51,449 bases of DNA, from NCBI GenBank assembly GCA_001598975.1, contig BBXU01001540.1:1-51449 (forward strand), written 5' to 3'. The first letter of the stretch is position 1. The number at the start of each line of letters is the position of its first letter. Below the pieces are notes generated by a model. It was not told the origin of the DNA. It worked only from the letters and a program-made list of their open reading frames with translations, and searched no databases. This stretch comes from Parachlorella kessleri. Lineage: Eukaryota > Chlorophyta > Trebouxiophyceae > Chlorellales > Chlorellaceae. Positions 34,525 to 46,317 of the stretch are shown piece after piece. Made by a program: the position numbers and the translations under genes.

Positions 34525-37180
34525 ATGGCCGCCCACCACCACGTGCTTATCGCCCTTGTCGTGGCGCTCTCTTTTTCCTCAGTGGCTGCTGATGGTAAGG
34601 CCAGGGAAGCAAAACAAACAGTCTGCTGATGAATTGGGAGCATGACCATGAAGGGTGTCTCGTCAGAGGCCTGCCAGTCATACAGCTGGCTACCTACAGC
34701 TGTCACATGAATGAAACCCAAGGGTTTGCTGAGTGGTATTGAGACTAATGGGCCTGCCCATGCGGCATCTGTACTCAGCAAGTTACTCCATGTTGGAATT
34801 GAGGGTTAACTACCCTGTTGCTGTTGCAGGCGGCCGCCACCTTCTGCAGGGGGCCTCTGCCAGTGCCCAGGCTGTCGCCCAGGCCCTGGGCTCTGGCAAT
34901 GCCCAGGCCGCCGCCCAGGCCATCGCCAAGGCCACCGGCGAGAACAGCACCGCGGTCGCAAGTGAGCGCTTCCAGTGCTATATAGATTACCACACCCAGG
35001 TCCCGCCCCCCAGCTGTGTACCTGAGCCCTGTGGGCACCGGCCAGGGGCGTGGGTTGAGGGAGCGCCGCCGGTTGCACCCCATGGGCATATAGCCCACAG
35101 GGTCGCCTCAGGCCTTAAAAGACACTGTTGTGGATCCGGAGGCAGCTTCATTATTAGGTGCAAACTGCCTACATCGGTGACGTTGTTATGATGTTTAGCC
35201 TAGGCTAGGATAGGCTAGGCGGAGGCTGCGAGGCGTACGTGGTAATTAAAAGCTCACTCTTAAGCGCGGTGACTTGCTGGCTACCTGTGGCGCCTGGCCC
35301 CCTGCAGATGCGCTGGCTCAAGCCATCGCCTCCGGCCAGGGCAATGCTGCTGCCAGCGCTGTGGCGCAGGCTGCCTCCCAGGGCGCAGCAGGTAGGTTCT
35401 TTGCTGACCTGGTCCGCTGCTGGGCATGGGTCCCTCCATGCCCCGTCTTGCTGCCATTGACAAAGCGACCCCCCCTACTACCCCCCCCCCCGCCCCGCCC
35501 CCCCCCCCCCACCCACACACCCACCCACACCCACCCACACCACCAGCACCAGCACCAGCACCAGCACCAGCACCAGCACTCACCCGCAGGCGCACCGCGC
35601 GCACCCGCACAAGCACCGAATCACGCCTTCTTCTCACATCTCTGATGTGATCTTGGGGTTGTCTTCTTGCTTCCACTGTGTCTCTCCTTAACCTCCCAAA
35701 CAGCAGAACACCTTGCAACGGTCTGCCTTCGCATGTATGTCTGCCGGGCCGCAGGCAATGCCGTTGCCCAGGCTCTGGCCCAAGCCATTGCCCAGGCCGC
35801 GACCCTGGCCCCCGCCAACATCCCTGCCGCAACCCAGGCCCTGAGCACCCTGGCTGCACAGCCCGGAGCACAGGCTCAGTCAGTGGAGGTGCGTGCTCTG
35901 CTCGGTTGCACTAGATGTTGTGTGCGGAGGTCAGGAGGTTGTGCCTCTGCACTGCTCCCATACCAGCAGGCTGGGTAAGGCGCCTGCCATAGTCTGCAGA
36001 GACATTGTTGGTAGCGTTTGAGATAAGTGTTTGAGCTTTGCTGGGTGCTTGTGGCAGTGCACACTGAAATCACAACAAATGGCCTCTCACACTTTTACAT
36101 GCTGCAGGACAACACCTGCAGCGCATTGGCAAAGCTTACCACCGATGCGCTCTACAGGGGTGACACCAACACCGCTGCCCGCCTTATTGCTGCAGTCTTT
36201 CAGCCAGGTAGAATACTCTGCGCAGTGAGATACCCTTGCAGAAGCTATGCCAGTTCTGGTTGTTTAATAGGACTTCACTATCTGCTCAGTGGGCTTGCTG
36301 ACAGTTTTCACCAGCGCACGCACTCCTGCCAGTACTCAGGGCAGGCCTACGATTACCACAAGTATGCTTCCCATGTGTCACTGCAGGCAGCACCTGTGGC
36401 AGTGCTGTGGCTGATGGCGTGGCAAACAATGCTAACCAGCTGGGCTGCACCAAGCTCATCCAGGCCTTTGCGGGTGAGCATGTCATCTGGAAGTGTTGTT
36501 GATCATTATCTCAGAAGTGGTTTGCAGTGCTCAAGGCAAGTCCTGCTCAAACACGGCGGCGTCTGCAAGTCATGGTCACTTCAGCGCTTGCTGAGTGGTG
36601 ATTGTAGTCCCAGCATCTGTGCGCTGGCGCCTTATGCTGCTGGCACAAAGCACACACTACCTGCTGCATGCACCTGGGAAAACAGTGAAGAGTCCACCAG
36701 GACCCCTTTTGAGCAAGTCCCTGGGCATGGGTGCTGTTGCGACAGTGCAGCAGTGCCAACCCTGCTTTCTGTGATGCCCGCCTGCAGCCGGCTACCAGCT
36801 GGCTCAGGCTGCCGGCCAGGGCCCCGCCTTCATCGCTGCCGTGGCCGCCAACCCCAACCTGGTGGCGGTGCTGAGGGGCTGCCAGTCCCCACAGCTGGCT
36901 GTGGCCTGCCTGCTAGCCTCGGGTGGGTCGGGCTTCCTTGTGTGGAGTAATACCTGGGCTCCTGATTCTCGACTAGTGTAACCCCAGCCGCAAGTAACAA
37001 CGACTGGTGCATGGTGGGTGGGCGCGCTTCTGCGGCTTGCCCAGGCACTCCTCTTAGGTGGTGAGGACCCTCTGGAAAAACAATGGGTGACTGGCAAATT
37101 GCTTTGAGGACTGCCAGACCAGCACCTTTTTGATTCCTACTGAGCCAATAGTTGCTCTATCCTTCCTTGCAGGCGCTTGA
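34525..37180 (+). CDS. Secreted Ala/Gln-rich silk-like protein, paralogue 2
   Basis: Eight exons (34525-34594, 34830-34961, 35308-35391, 35755-35888, 36108-36207, 36387-36473, 36788-36922, 37173-37180) give 249 residues in frame. The signal peptide (MAAHHHVLIALVVALSFSSVAA) is followed, after a phase-1 intron, by GRHLLQ. The body matches paralogue 1 closely: VAQALGSGNAQAAAQAIAKA, LAQAIASGQGNAAASAVAQA, then the Cys block (DNTCSALAKLTTDALYRGD, CGSAVADGVANN, LGCTKLIQAFA, GYQLAQAAGQ). The first five introns have the same positions and phases, and the exon encoding the DxTCSALA segment is 100 nt in both. It lacks the 17-residue repeat region and stops soon after, with the last exon contributing only the final codons. 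Tandem duplication is clear; the role is presumably structural and extracellular. Confidence 0.8.
35469..35580 (+). repeat. Poly-C / CCCACA / CACCAG simple-sequence block
   Basis: Long C runs (35481-35511 nearly pure), then CCCACA-type units and seven or so CACCAG units, all in the third intron of paralogue 2. Read on the other strand this is a G-rich tract. Confidence 0.9.
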
Positions 37181-37741
37181 GCCAAGGCAAAGCATGACGG
37201 CGCTGCTGCTGCAGCTTGCATGCTTGGAATGCTGTCAGGGGCAGGCATGACAAGGCAGCTATGGTTGGCGTTACACAGCACTCAGCACAGTTTGGACCTT
37301 GCCCAAGCTCCATTTACCAATGTCCCACCTGTCAGCAAGACCAGCATAGCATGACTGTAGCTTGAGGGCTGCCAAGCGATGTAGTTGATTTAGTGTATGA
37401 CAGCAACCTGCCTGTTCTGTTGAGTTGCTGGCGGCAAGCAGCATGGCTGGGCTGGTTGCCAGCTGCCATGCGCCTCTGCCGCGCGGCTGTGTAAGAGAAG
37501 ATGTTTCATGTCACTCGCAATACAGCTCATTGGATGACCGTGGTCAACAGTGGCCAGGATCATCCGTATGATACAGTTGACTTACACCATGAGACTTTGC
37601 AGACAAAAATTCACCCTAAATACAAATGTAGCAAGTTTTGAAGCAAGATATAATCATGACCAAAGTTAGGACAGATACCCACGAAAATGTTTGTAAAGAA
37701 TAGCAAAGCAGAGCAAAGCAAAGCAGAGCCTCTGTCCTCAC
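37181..37741. other. Convergent 3' intergenic region (strand switch)
   Basis: The + strand genes end and the - strand FAS1 array begins here. TGTAA at 37490-37494 can serve paralogue 2; TTACA at 37582-37586 (TGTAA on the - strand) can serve the FAS1 gene. A short AGCAAAGCAAAGCAG repeat lies near 37700. Confidence 0.55.
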
Positions 37742-40401
37742 TCAGCACATCTTCCAGGCTGCGCCTGGGTACTTCACGGAGGCCATACCGGCCAGGCAGC
37801 TGGATGGCTGTACTACATAGCACATTGAGATGGGGAACAACAGGCCAGAGTCTGCACGCTGCGCACACCCGACCTGGCCCGTCTGGGCGTTGCCACTCTT
37901 GCCAGATGTGGTGCAGGCGCAGCTGCTGGTGAAGTCCAAGGGTTCCAAGAGGGGGGTGGTAGGCGTGGAGCCTGTGGTGGAGATGGTCGGAAGCATGAGC
38001 CCGCCCAGCAACTGAGAGCTGGTAGAAGGCGCGGGGGAGGGGCTGCGGGAGAGGAACAGCATTTCAGAAACATTGCGAGAACAGATTTGCATCAAAAATG
38101 AGTTGCCAGGCAAATACACCAACCCCATAGCCTCAGGCAGAGCGGCATGCGACATGATGTACACATGGTCTATATATCATTTGCGCCGTCATGCATTGCT
38201 GCACCGTCCTTGCCCTGGCTGGAGTAAATGCATTTGAGGTCTGCTCAGCACCCACCTGACCACAGGTGCCGCTGCGGGGGAAGGTGATGGGGACGCTACC
38301 AAAGGAATGGGGCTGACCAAAGTAGCAGGTAGCGGGGTGGCTGCGGCGCTGGGGAGGGGCGTAGCACTAGGAAGGGCGGCAGGTGCGGGGCTTTCATTGG
38401 AAACAGGGAGGGGTGATGGGCTGCAGGGCACATTAAGAAGATGAAATTACCAGGTGTAAGGGATGGAGCTCAAAATATCCATGCAACAAGCCTTGGAGAG
38501 GCCACTACAACAAAGCACAGTACTGCTTGCCTAATAACCATTGCAAGATTGCGGCCAAAACACCAGCTCACCTGGCAGAAGGAGTTGGTGAGAGCAGGGC
38601 CGGCACCGGCGACCACACAGTTGTCCGAGTGGTTGGGGTGGGGAGGGCAGGGCTTGTCGGCACTGCAGCAGGGCTGGGAGTGGGATCTCCCGCAGGGCTA
38701 GGGACAGTGGCAGCCACAACAGGGCTGGGGCTGGGTACTGCTGGGCTTGGGCTGGCAGCAGGAGTTGTAGGGCTGGGGCTGACGGCTGGTTGCCCGGTGC
38801 TGCTGCCATCGGTGGTTGGACCAGGGGAGGGCACCTTGGGTGGCAAAACTGCTGGCAGTGACGACTGCAGCGCTGCGGGGGTGGCGGTTGCATTGTCCTT
38901 GGCGGGGATCGACACCAGGCCGTCCATGATGTGCACTATGCCATTGCTTGCATAAAGGTTGGAGAGAACAACTCCAGCCTCCCCAACTCTGATCTGGCCT
39001 GCAACCATCAAGCCTTGGTTCTTCAGGCAGGGACCATTTACCTCTGCAGTTTTCTACCAGGCATGAAATGAAGCAAATCATCATATGCCCTGGTTGCAAA
39101 GCCTTCACAACCATGCACGAGCCCACCACCAGTGGCCGCACCTGACACCTGGGTGACCGGCAGCACCTTGCCAGAGGCGGTTGTGATGGTGGCATCAGGA
39201 GTGATGCTGGCAAGGGGTAGCCGTGCTGTGACAATGGAATCCAGAACCACAGACTTAAGAAACAGGGGATCCTGCACAAGTAAACAGCCCATGCGCTGGT
39301 GAGCAGCCGGCTGAAGCACACCACATGGGTCTCACAGTGTAGTTTTGCACCCAGTACCTATAACAAAAGTTGCTGCTGTATTCACAAACCGCACCAGCTG
39401 CCTCACCTGGAGCTGGGCCTTTGTGACATCTCCGCCCAGGACAGCGGCCGCAAATGCATTATTGCTGGGGGCGAAAACTGCACCCATAACAGTATGCATA
39501 CTGATGCCGGTCTCACTGATGGGATGACTGGAGCATGCGGGCAATGTAAATTTGGCACAGCGGCGGATGCGCTACCAGCAGCATTGCATCATGCTTCGTG
39601 ATAGGGCACTCACTCGTGACGACCTTCCCAGGAATGGAGGTCAGCTGGGACAGCTTGAGAGAGTTTGCGTAAGTGGCGAGCTGAGGGGTGGAGACCAGCA
39701 GGCGGCTGATTGAGGGCAAGGACGGCTGGGCCTCATCAAGGGAGCAGCTGCGCGTGGCGGCGCCAAGATATATGTTGGACCGTGTGAGCGGTGCTGTGGT
39801 GCACTGGGCAGGGTTCTGCAAGGTAAAGGAGCAGCCAGGTCAGTGAAGCTCAAGCCAGGGTGGGACGTATGACTAGGAAGAGTGCAGTGCATGGCTACAC
39901 TTTAGCGGCAGAAGCGACAGCTTCCCAGTCTGGTGCCCGCTAACGTGCGTCGGCAGCTGCTACACTTGCCTGAACGAAGCAGGTCAGCGCACTGGACCCC
40001 AGCCTGAGGTCCCACATGCCGCAACCGACTGAGGTGGTGTTGACGCCTCCGCTCAGCCCATCAGTAGTGCATGCGCAGCCATCAGCTGTCTTGCTGGCAG
40101 GGGCGCTGTCCACTGTGGCCTTGAGTGGAGCCGGTTGAGGCTGCGCCGCCGCTTTCTGTGCCACTGGCGACGCTGCCACCGGCGCTGCCACCGTGGGGCT
40201 GGGACTAGGCCTGACAAACGGATTGGCGTCTAGGAGCCTCCTGCCACCTGAACCAACTAGTCAGACCAATCAGAAATACCGTTAGAATAGCACACTTGTT
40301 GCCATCCTTGAAAGAAGCCGCACCACTGGCGTACCTGCTGGAGTCGCCGTCGCCCCAAGGGCCAACAGCACGACTGCAGCAGTCCAAATGTGATGCAGCA
40401 T
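37742..40401 (-). CDS. FAS1 protein A: Cys module - FAS1 - Pro/Ser linker - Cys module
   Basis: Eight exons on the - strand (40401-40335, 40247-39970, 39815-39614, 39477-39407, 39271-39142, 38998-38572, 38420-38256, 38042-37742) join in frame to 546 residues. A signal peptide (MLHHIWTAAVVLLALGATATPA) is followed by GGRRLLD. The first six-cysteine module is CACTTDGLSGG...GC, then TCFVQNPAQC and a C ending RSC. The FAS1 domain has the usual TIFAPSNNAF start and GIVHIMDGLVSI end. A (S/P)P-rich linker of about 200 residues follows. The second module (CACTTSGKSG...GC, MCYVVQPSSC, YPGAAWKMC) closes the protein; here it lies in one exon, whereas in the sister genes it is split. The intron after exon 2 starts GCAAGT. 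Expected in the wall or extracellular matrix, possibly adhesive. Confidence 0.86.
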
Positions 40402-41042
40402 AGTTCACAAATACGTCGTGGTTCTGCCAGCAGCCTCTAGCAGACGCGGTGGGATGTGAAACTACAGGAAGCTGGGCGAACTGAAATAGGATGCCGCTCC
40501 CGCCACCCTGCTGGCCATGCTGGCACAACAACCTACACGGTATTGTCCTTCATGCAGATGCCTGAGGGCTCTGCGACGCTTCACTTGGATATGGTCTCAG
40601 AGGCTGCTGTTCCACAATTGCACTCGGGTAGCTTACATATACATACGTATGTTTGGACATATTGCAAACTGCGAGGATGGCCACCTGCCAGGCTGGTCTG
40701 ACAGCATGATTGAAGCCATGAGATTGTCTGCCACTGCCCATTTGGCAGTCTTTACATACTGCTTAGCTGGGCTCCATTTTGGCCAAAGGTGCAGCTGCAC
40801 GATCCCTCAGCAATGCATGCAGTGAACAGGTTGGAAAGGGCATTAATAGAGATGCAACAGCAGCCCCCGCTTGAGGTTCCCTTGCATCACAGTGCGCACC
40901 ACACATGCAGTGCCTGTTACACCCGCCCCAATGCCTGCATCACCCAGGTCCTATAGGCACGTCTGGCTTGCCGTGCTTGTGAGTGCTCAAAACCTTACAA
41001 CTCCATTCTGTGCCAAATTTATCGTCAGTAAGGAATGGGCTG
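40402..41042. other. Intergenic region of the FAS1 array
   Basis: Upstream region of FAS1 gene A and 3' flank of gene B. Holds the TGTAA of gene B (minus strand, 40995-40999). No exon is recognised. Confidence 0.5.
40995..40999 (-). terminator. TGTAA poly(A) signal of FAS1 gene B
   Basis: TTACA on the + strand, 44 nt downstream of the TAG of gene B at 41043. Confidence 0.5.
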
Positions 41043-43334
41043 CTAGCATAGCCTCCATGCTGCCCCAGGGTACGTTGATGATGGTGTCCCAGCCGGGCAG
41101 GAGGGGTTGTCTATATAGCAGTACTGGAAAGGAAGGACTGCAGTGCACACAGCAGGGAAACCCTAAGGTTTTTCTGTGAAAGAACCTGTTCTTGACCCAT
41201 GCAGATGGAACCGTGTAAGGATATGTTGTGAGCATGTATGATGAGCACTACATAGCACTTTCAGGGTTCGTGCGGATGCCTTGGTTGCGCCACATGGGTG
41301 CTAGCAGACTCACCAAACTGTTCTCCCGTCCGCCTCGCACATCCAACTTGGCCAGTTTGGACAGCACCCGACAACCCAGTCACTGTGCAGGAGCATCCCG
41401 CGAAAGGTCCAGCTGCAGACATAGCAATAGAGGCGGGCATTGACTGATGATAAATCTCAACCATGGTTTATGCCACCTGAATCCCACCCTGTTTCGGCGA
41501 CTAGCCAATGCAAGCCATTCAGGCAGGGCCATGGACGCGCTGTAACCCAGCCAATGAGGGCAAACCATCCATGCATAGCTGCGTACAAGCCACGTACTGT
41601 TGGGGAAGCTAAGTCCGGCAAGTGGCTCTTGCAGCAGAGGGGTGGGAGGTGGGAACACAGCCACAGCTGGGAATGGAGGTATGACAAGAGTTGAGGGTAG
41701 TTCTGCAGGGGGTGACGGGGGAGTCGGTGCTGGCGAGGGCGAGGGCGGGGTGGGTGGTGCCTCCACGGCTGTGGGAGAAGGAGGCGGCACTGCGGGAGGG
41801 GAGGGCGATGGCACCACTGCAGGTGGGGAGGGAGGTGGCATCGCAGGCGCGGGTGAGGGCTGTGGCACCACTGCTGGCGGGGAGGGAGGCGGTACCACTG
41901 GTGGCGGGGAGGGAGGGGGAACTGCTGGCGGGGAGGGAGATGGTACCACTGGTGCGGATGAAGCCACCGGCGCAGGAGGCGGTGATGGAGGGGGCACGGC
42001 TGGAGGCGAGGGAGGTGGGATAGGAGGCGGAGAAGGGGACGGGACCGGGATAGGGGAGGGGACCAGGACGGGTGGCTGCACTGGAGGCGGTGAGGGTGTT
42101 GGCACCGGGGCCGGCGAGGGTGGAGGCACAGGGGGTGGCGAGGGTGATGGCACCACCGGAGGGGGAGAGGGCACGGCAGCCGGTGGGGACTTGGGCGGGG
42201 GTGAAGGGGCTGGTGATGGCGATGCTGCAGCGGCGCCCGGCAGGGGCACCACTGGTCGGTCCATGATTTGCAGCACTCCATCGGAGGCGATGAGGTCTGG
42301 CTGCACAATGGTTGCATCTCCCACCATGACCTTGTCTGCGGGGAGCAGGCAGGAACACGAGGTGTAAATGCAAGCAGAAGTAGCCGAATGCATGGGGCGT
42401 TGACAATGCATGCTGGGAACATCGTGAGGGCATGTGGGCGCCCAGCAAACATGTACATGCTGCAGGGGGCTGTTTGGTTGGCAGAACAACTGGTACGGGG
42501 TAGCCACAAGGTGCATGTATAAACTGCGTACTTTCTTACGCACTTTCCGGCACTGCAACGTGAGTGCAGTCAGTCTGGAAAGGTTTGAATCCTGGCAGCT
42601 CACCTCCCTCAACCTTGACTGGTAAGTCTGTCCCGCCAAGGGTCTTCACACTAGACCTGGTCTTCAGGTCAGACACCTTCAGCGCCTCCCCAACCAGCGA
42701 GTTGAGCACAAACTGCTTGAGCGCAGTCTTGTCAGTGATGGGCTGAGTGAGCGCGCTGTTGTCGGGAGCAAAGACTGCAGCACACACCCCAGGGATGTGT
42801 TATTGATCCGGAGCCCAGCATGCCAGTGGACCAAACGCAGCCTACATCACCAGTCGGATGATGGAGCCAAACTTGCAGGCAAAGTCTGACAGCGCTTGCC
42901 TGTGACAGCTGGTGCTGTGGCATTGGTCACGTCCGCATTGCTTAAGAAGGAGAGGAAGGCACGCACCTGCATGCCAATGGTAGTGTAAAGGCAGAAACCG
43001 CAGCTCGTCGAGGCCACCGCACACGCCTCATTAGCTCTTCAAGCAGTGACTGCTGCGCACATCCAACTATGCCGCATAATGCCGTGACCCAGGCGGAAGT
43101 GTCTCTGCATAGAACCTGAGCCTTGTGCTGACAACATCAGGGTGCTTGCCCTCAGAGCAGGTGTGGACAGCTAAGGGCGCAATGGGAACATTGCCTAGGC
43201 CTACTGTTCCCACTCACCCTGTCGGTGCTCTGCAGGAGCTTAGCTAAGGGAGGGGGACTTCCCTGGGCGGCTCCTGGCACCGCCTTTGACACGACCAGCA
43301 GCACACACAACACCAAGAGGGCTGTCCTCGCCAT
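41043..43334 (-). CDS. FAS1 protein B: FAS1 - long (PPSP)n linker - Cys module
   Basis: Six exons (43334-43218, 42966-42900, 42774-42604, 42335-41598, 41412-41314, 41137-41043) give 428 residues in frame. After the signal peptide (MARTALLVLCVLLVVSKAVPG) comes one FAS1 domain: a first helix (RVRAFLSFLSNADV), VFAPDNSALTQ, FVLNSLVGEALK, VMVGDATIVQ and VLQIMDRPVVP. A linker of over 200 residues, almost all Pro, Ser, Ala and Val in PPSP and PSPSPP units, should be hydroxylated and arabinosylated as in extensins. The C-terminus is the cysteine module: CSCTVTGLSGAVQTGQVGC, then YCYIDNPSC and YPGAAWRLC. All introns except the first are phase 1. The second intron appears to be GC-AG (ACAG/GCAAGC). Resembles algal cell-adhesion FAS1 proteins (algal-CAM type), though the Cys module is different. 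Confidence 0.88.
41700..42240 (-). repeat. Pro/Ser-rich coding repeat of FAS1 gene B
   Basis: Short, irregular units encoding PPSPPAVPPPSP, PSPSPP and VVPSPSPP on the - strand. The + strand reads as G-rich GGTGGCGAGGG, giving a long spurious glycine-rich frame. Confidence 0.85.
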
Positions 43335-43936
43335 CAGCTCGATCTCATGGGAGGACTCTGGAACTAGTGGTCTGACGGTGAAAGATGTGGCCTTGGGGTG
43401 TCGGGTGCCCACAGCAAGCCTTGGATGTAGGCCCCTCGAGTGAAGTCAATGGCAAATGGGGGTGTTTGCCTCAATAGCAGCGAGGGCGAGCTCAAGGGAA
43501 AGCGCGTTCAGCTTCGGGTGCCTTCATGCTGATTCCCGCCAATAACGTTGGACGGGCTGTGGCAGGCATGCTGCGCAGTCACAGCATGCGCACACAAACT
43601 GTGCAAATCTGTCTAAGCATAAGGGCTTCTGCAGCTGAGTTCAGCAAGTCCTCAACAGTCATATCCTCCAGGGTCAATTAGTATGCACCGCTTTGATCAT
43701 ACCAGCTGCAGGCCAAAGTTTGGCTAGGCAAACCCGTACCAGTGCACCAAGGTGAAATGCAAGGTCCTGACAAGCACTATGCCAGCAAGCAAGGGTCTGG
43801 TTTAGCTATAGCAAGGCCCACCACCGTTTCAGTGGAAACTACATCATGCGCACTTTCACAGATGCTAAGATTCTGGGCTGACCTATGGGCCATGTGGCAT
43901 CCTGCACACCTGCTGGCCTGGCTAGCATCTACATTT
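43335..43936. other. Intergenic region of the FAS1 array
   Basis: Upstream of gene B and downstream of gene C. No exon, TGTAA or repeat was recognised on either strand. Confidence 0.5.
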
Positions 43937-45841
43937 TTAACAAAGCCTCCAGGCTGCCCCAGGGTATGTGGTGGAAGGCGTGGCACCCGCGCATGCTGGA
44001 GACTGGACATAGCAGTACTGGAAAGGCAGCGCTGCAATGGAAGCAAATGCATGGTCAGTGAGACTGTGCCCACGGGCCATCCAGCAAAGCATGATAGAAG
44101 CCTGTGAGCTCGGCAGATGCTTCAGGGCGCACAACGGCGCTCTTCTTGAAGATATGAAGCACTAGTGCACAACAAGTCGTCAGGTTGATACACCTTGCAG
44201 GCGCCACAGCCTACTTACTGAACGCCTCTCCTGTCCGCTGCGAACAGCCAGCTTGGTTGGTCTGAACAGACCCTGACATGCCCGATGTCGTGCACTCACA
44301 GCCAGCCCAAGGCCCAACTGCGCGGGGAAGTGAGATCACATTGTACCACAGCCAAATGGCTAGCGAGTGCCAAGCAGCAGGCGGCTGAGCTTGGGCATTG
44401 GAGAAGTATACACGAAAGACATGTGTGGTTGTGTTATTTGGGGGTTGCTGTCCAGGGGTGCCTAATATCCGCAGCAGGGCCGACACCGGCCTTGCTGCCA
44501 GGGTAGCACTTACTGTTTGGGAAGGCTATGTTGCCACCAGCGCCAGAGAGGCTGGGCAGCGGGAGCGGCGAGAGTACAGGGAAGGGAAGTGGGGAGAGCT
44601 CAGGAAACAATGGCGCTGGGCTCAGTGCAGGCGCTGGCGGGGTGGGCACTGGAGAAGGCTGGGGTGGGGGCGGCCTGGGTACAGGGGAAGGCTGAGGTGG
44701 AGATGGCGAGGCTACAGGCGCAGGTGTCGGTGAGGGAGGTGGTGGAGGCGGAGACTGTGGGGGCCTGCTTGCAGGCACTGCAGGTGGTGGGGAGCGCTGG
44801 GGCGATGGCTGTGCTGGGGAAGTTGGCGGCGGGGAGGGCTGTGGCGCCCTGGCAGCGGGTATCGCTGGTGTGGGGCTGCCGGGGGGTGAGCTCGCAGGGT
44901 AGCCGCTTGGGGGAACCGTTGGGCGGTCCACCACATGGACCACCCCATCAGAAGCAACAAGGTCGGGCTGGACAATGGTGGCAGCCCCCACCATAATAGT
45001 TCCTGCATGGCATGCATGCACAGGTCGGCAGGCTTAATCTGGTGCCCTGCAGTTGTAACACTGCTCTTGCTAGGCTTGAAAGCGAGGCTGCAGCATCAAA
45101 GCATGGCGTGTAAGCTTAGACTCACGGCGTGCCCACACCCTTACATGTTTGCTGAGGTTGGGGGTGACCTTGCAGGCTCGATAAATGTGTTAACCATGGT
45201 TGCTGGCACTGGGCGGCACTGCCAGTGCCTATACGGCACCTCAACATTGCCTGCTGGTCGTAGCTGACAGCTGACAGCGGTGAGCCTACCTCCAGACACT
45301 TTCACGGGTAGGTCCCTGCCTCCCAGTGTTTTGACAGTGCTCCTGCTCTTCAGGTCGCCTGTCTTGAGGGATTCCCCAACAATCGAGTTGAGCACCAGCT
45401 GCTTCAACACGTCCTGATTGCTAAGACCTTTTGGGAGCCCGCCGTTATCGGGCGCAAAGACTGCACAGCAGCTTGCTGCGCAGTAAGCCAGGACTGGACA
45501 TCACTATCACACAGGTGTTGTGGTGTTGCGCTTCCACCTGGCACTGCAGGCTGTGACCAGAAAGAGCCAGTCCGACAGCGCGTGTAGAGGAGCTTCCTGA
45601 GGACTGAGTGCCAATCTTTGTTGGCCCGGTGCTACTAGCTTTAGTAAATCCAACCTGTGATTGCGGATGCTCCTGTTGCTGTGGCCACTCCTGCTGCCCT
45701 TATATAGTCAACGAACTGGCTAATGCGGCTTGTTGAGGTGAGTATGTCCTGAATCCTGGTCTGCTGCCCCTTGGAGCTGTCCATGAGGCACAGTGACAGC
45801 ACCACGAGGCAGACGAGGAGCCCCATTGATCGAATTGACAT
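43937..45841 (-). CDS. FAS1 protein C: FAS1 - Pro-rich linker - Cys module
   Basis: Five exons (45841-45655, 45460-45290, 45002-44514, 44317-44219, 44031-43937) give 346 residues in frame; all four introns are phase 1. The signal peptide is followed by the first FAS1 helix in the same exon (SRISQFVDYIRAAGVA), unlike gene B, where an intron intervenes. Then come VFAPDNGGLPKGL, LVLNSIVGESLK, VKTLGGRDLPVKV, MVGAATIVQPDLVA and VVHVVDRPTVPP. The exon containing VFAPDN is 171 nt in both B and C and the proteins are nearly identical through it. After a PSPP/PPPP linker comes the Cys module: CECTTSGMSGSVQTNQAGC, YCYVQSPAC and YPGAAWRLC. B and C are recent paralogues; the linkers differ most. Confidence 0.88.
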
Positions 45842-46317
45842 GGTCCTAGAAGTGGGGCAATGACAACGCCGTGAGCTAACTATGAAGCCGACACTTGTTC
45901 GATGTACCTTAGAGAATGACCGGCTCTCTCTGGATGCGGAACTTCTCACGATTGAACAAGCACAGCCGACGTGCAAAGTGGCATGCAGAAGCGTCTCATG
46001 GGTCTGTGGAACAACTTCGGCCAGCTTCCAAGGCCAGGTCAGCAAAGCGCCAGCTCAGCCGCAGGGCGCAAAGCAGCAAGTTTGCCAATGTGTGCAGTGT
46101 ACCATCGACAGCAGCACGCAAGCGCACCGCACCATCTTTGCCCAGCTGCGCCGTCTGCCAACCCAATCAGCACAGGCCTAGATGCTAGATCCATCGAGCC
46201 TGCTACAGCAGAGTCGCTCGCAATGTGAGGGTCTGTGTGACGAGCTGGTCTCCAAAGCACACTAGCAATACCGCTTCCATGTTCCCGCATGCCCCGCAAT
46301 GCGCAGAATTGCATTCA
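45842..46317. other. Intergenic region of the FAS1 array
   Basis: Upstream of gene C and the 3' flank of gene D. The smallest gap of the array (476 nt). No TGTAA on the - strand was seen. Confidence 0.5.

Noticed and set aside
41600..42367. 255-codon + strand glycine-rich open frame
   Set aside because: It is the antisense of the Pro/Ser linker of FAS1 gene B. The opposite strand joins in frame to FAS1 and Cys exons, while this frame has no flanking support.
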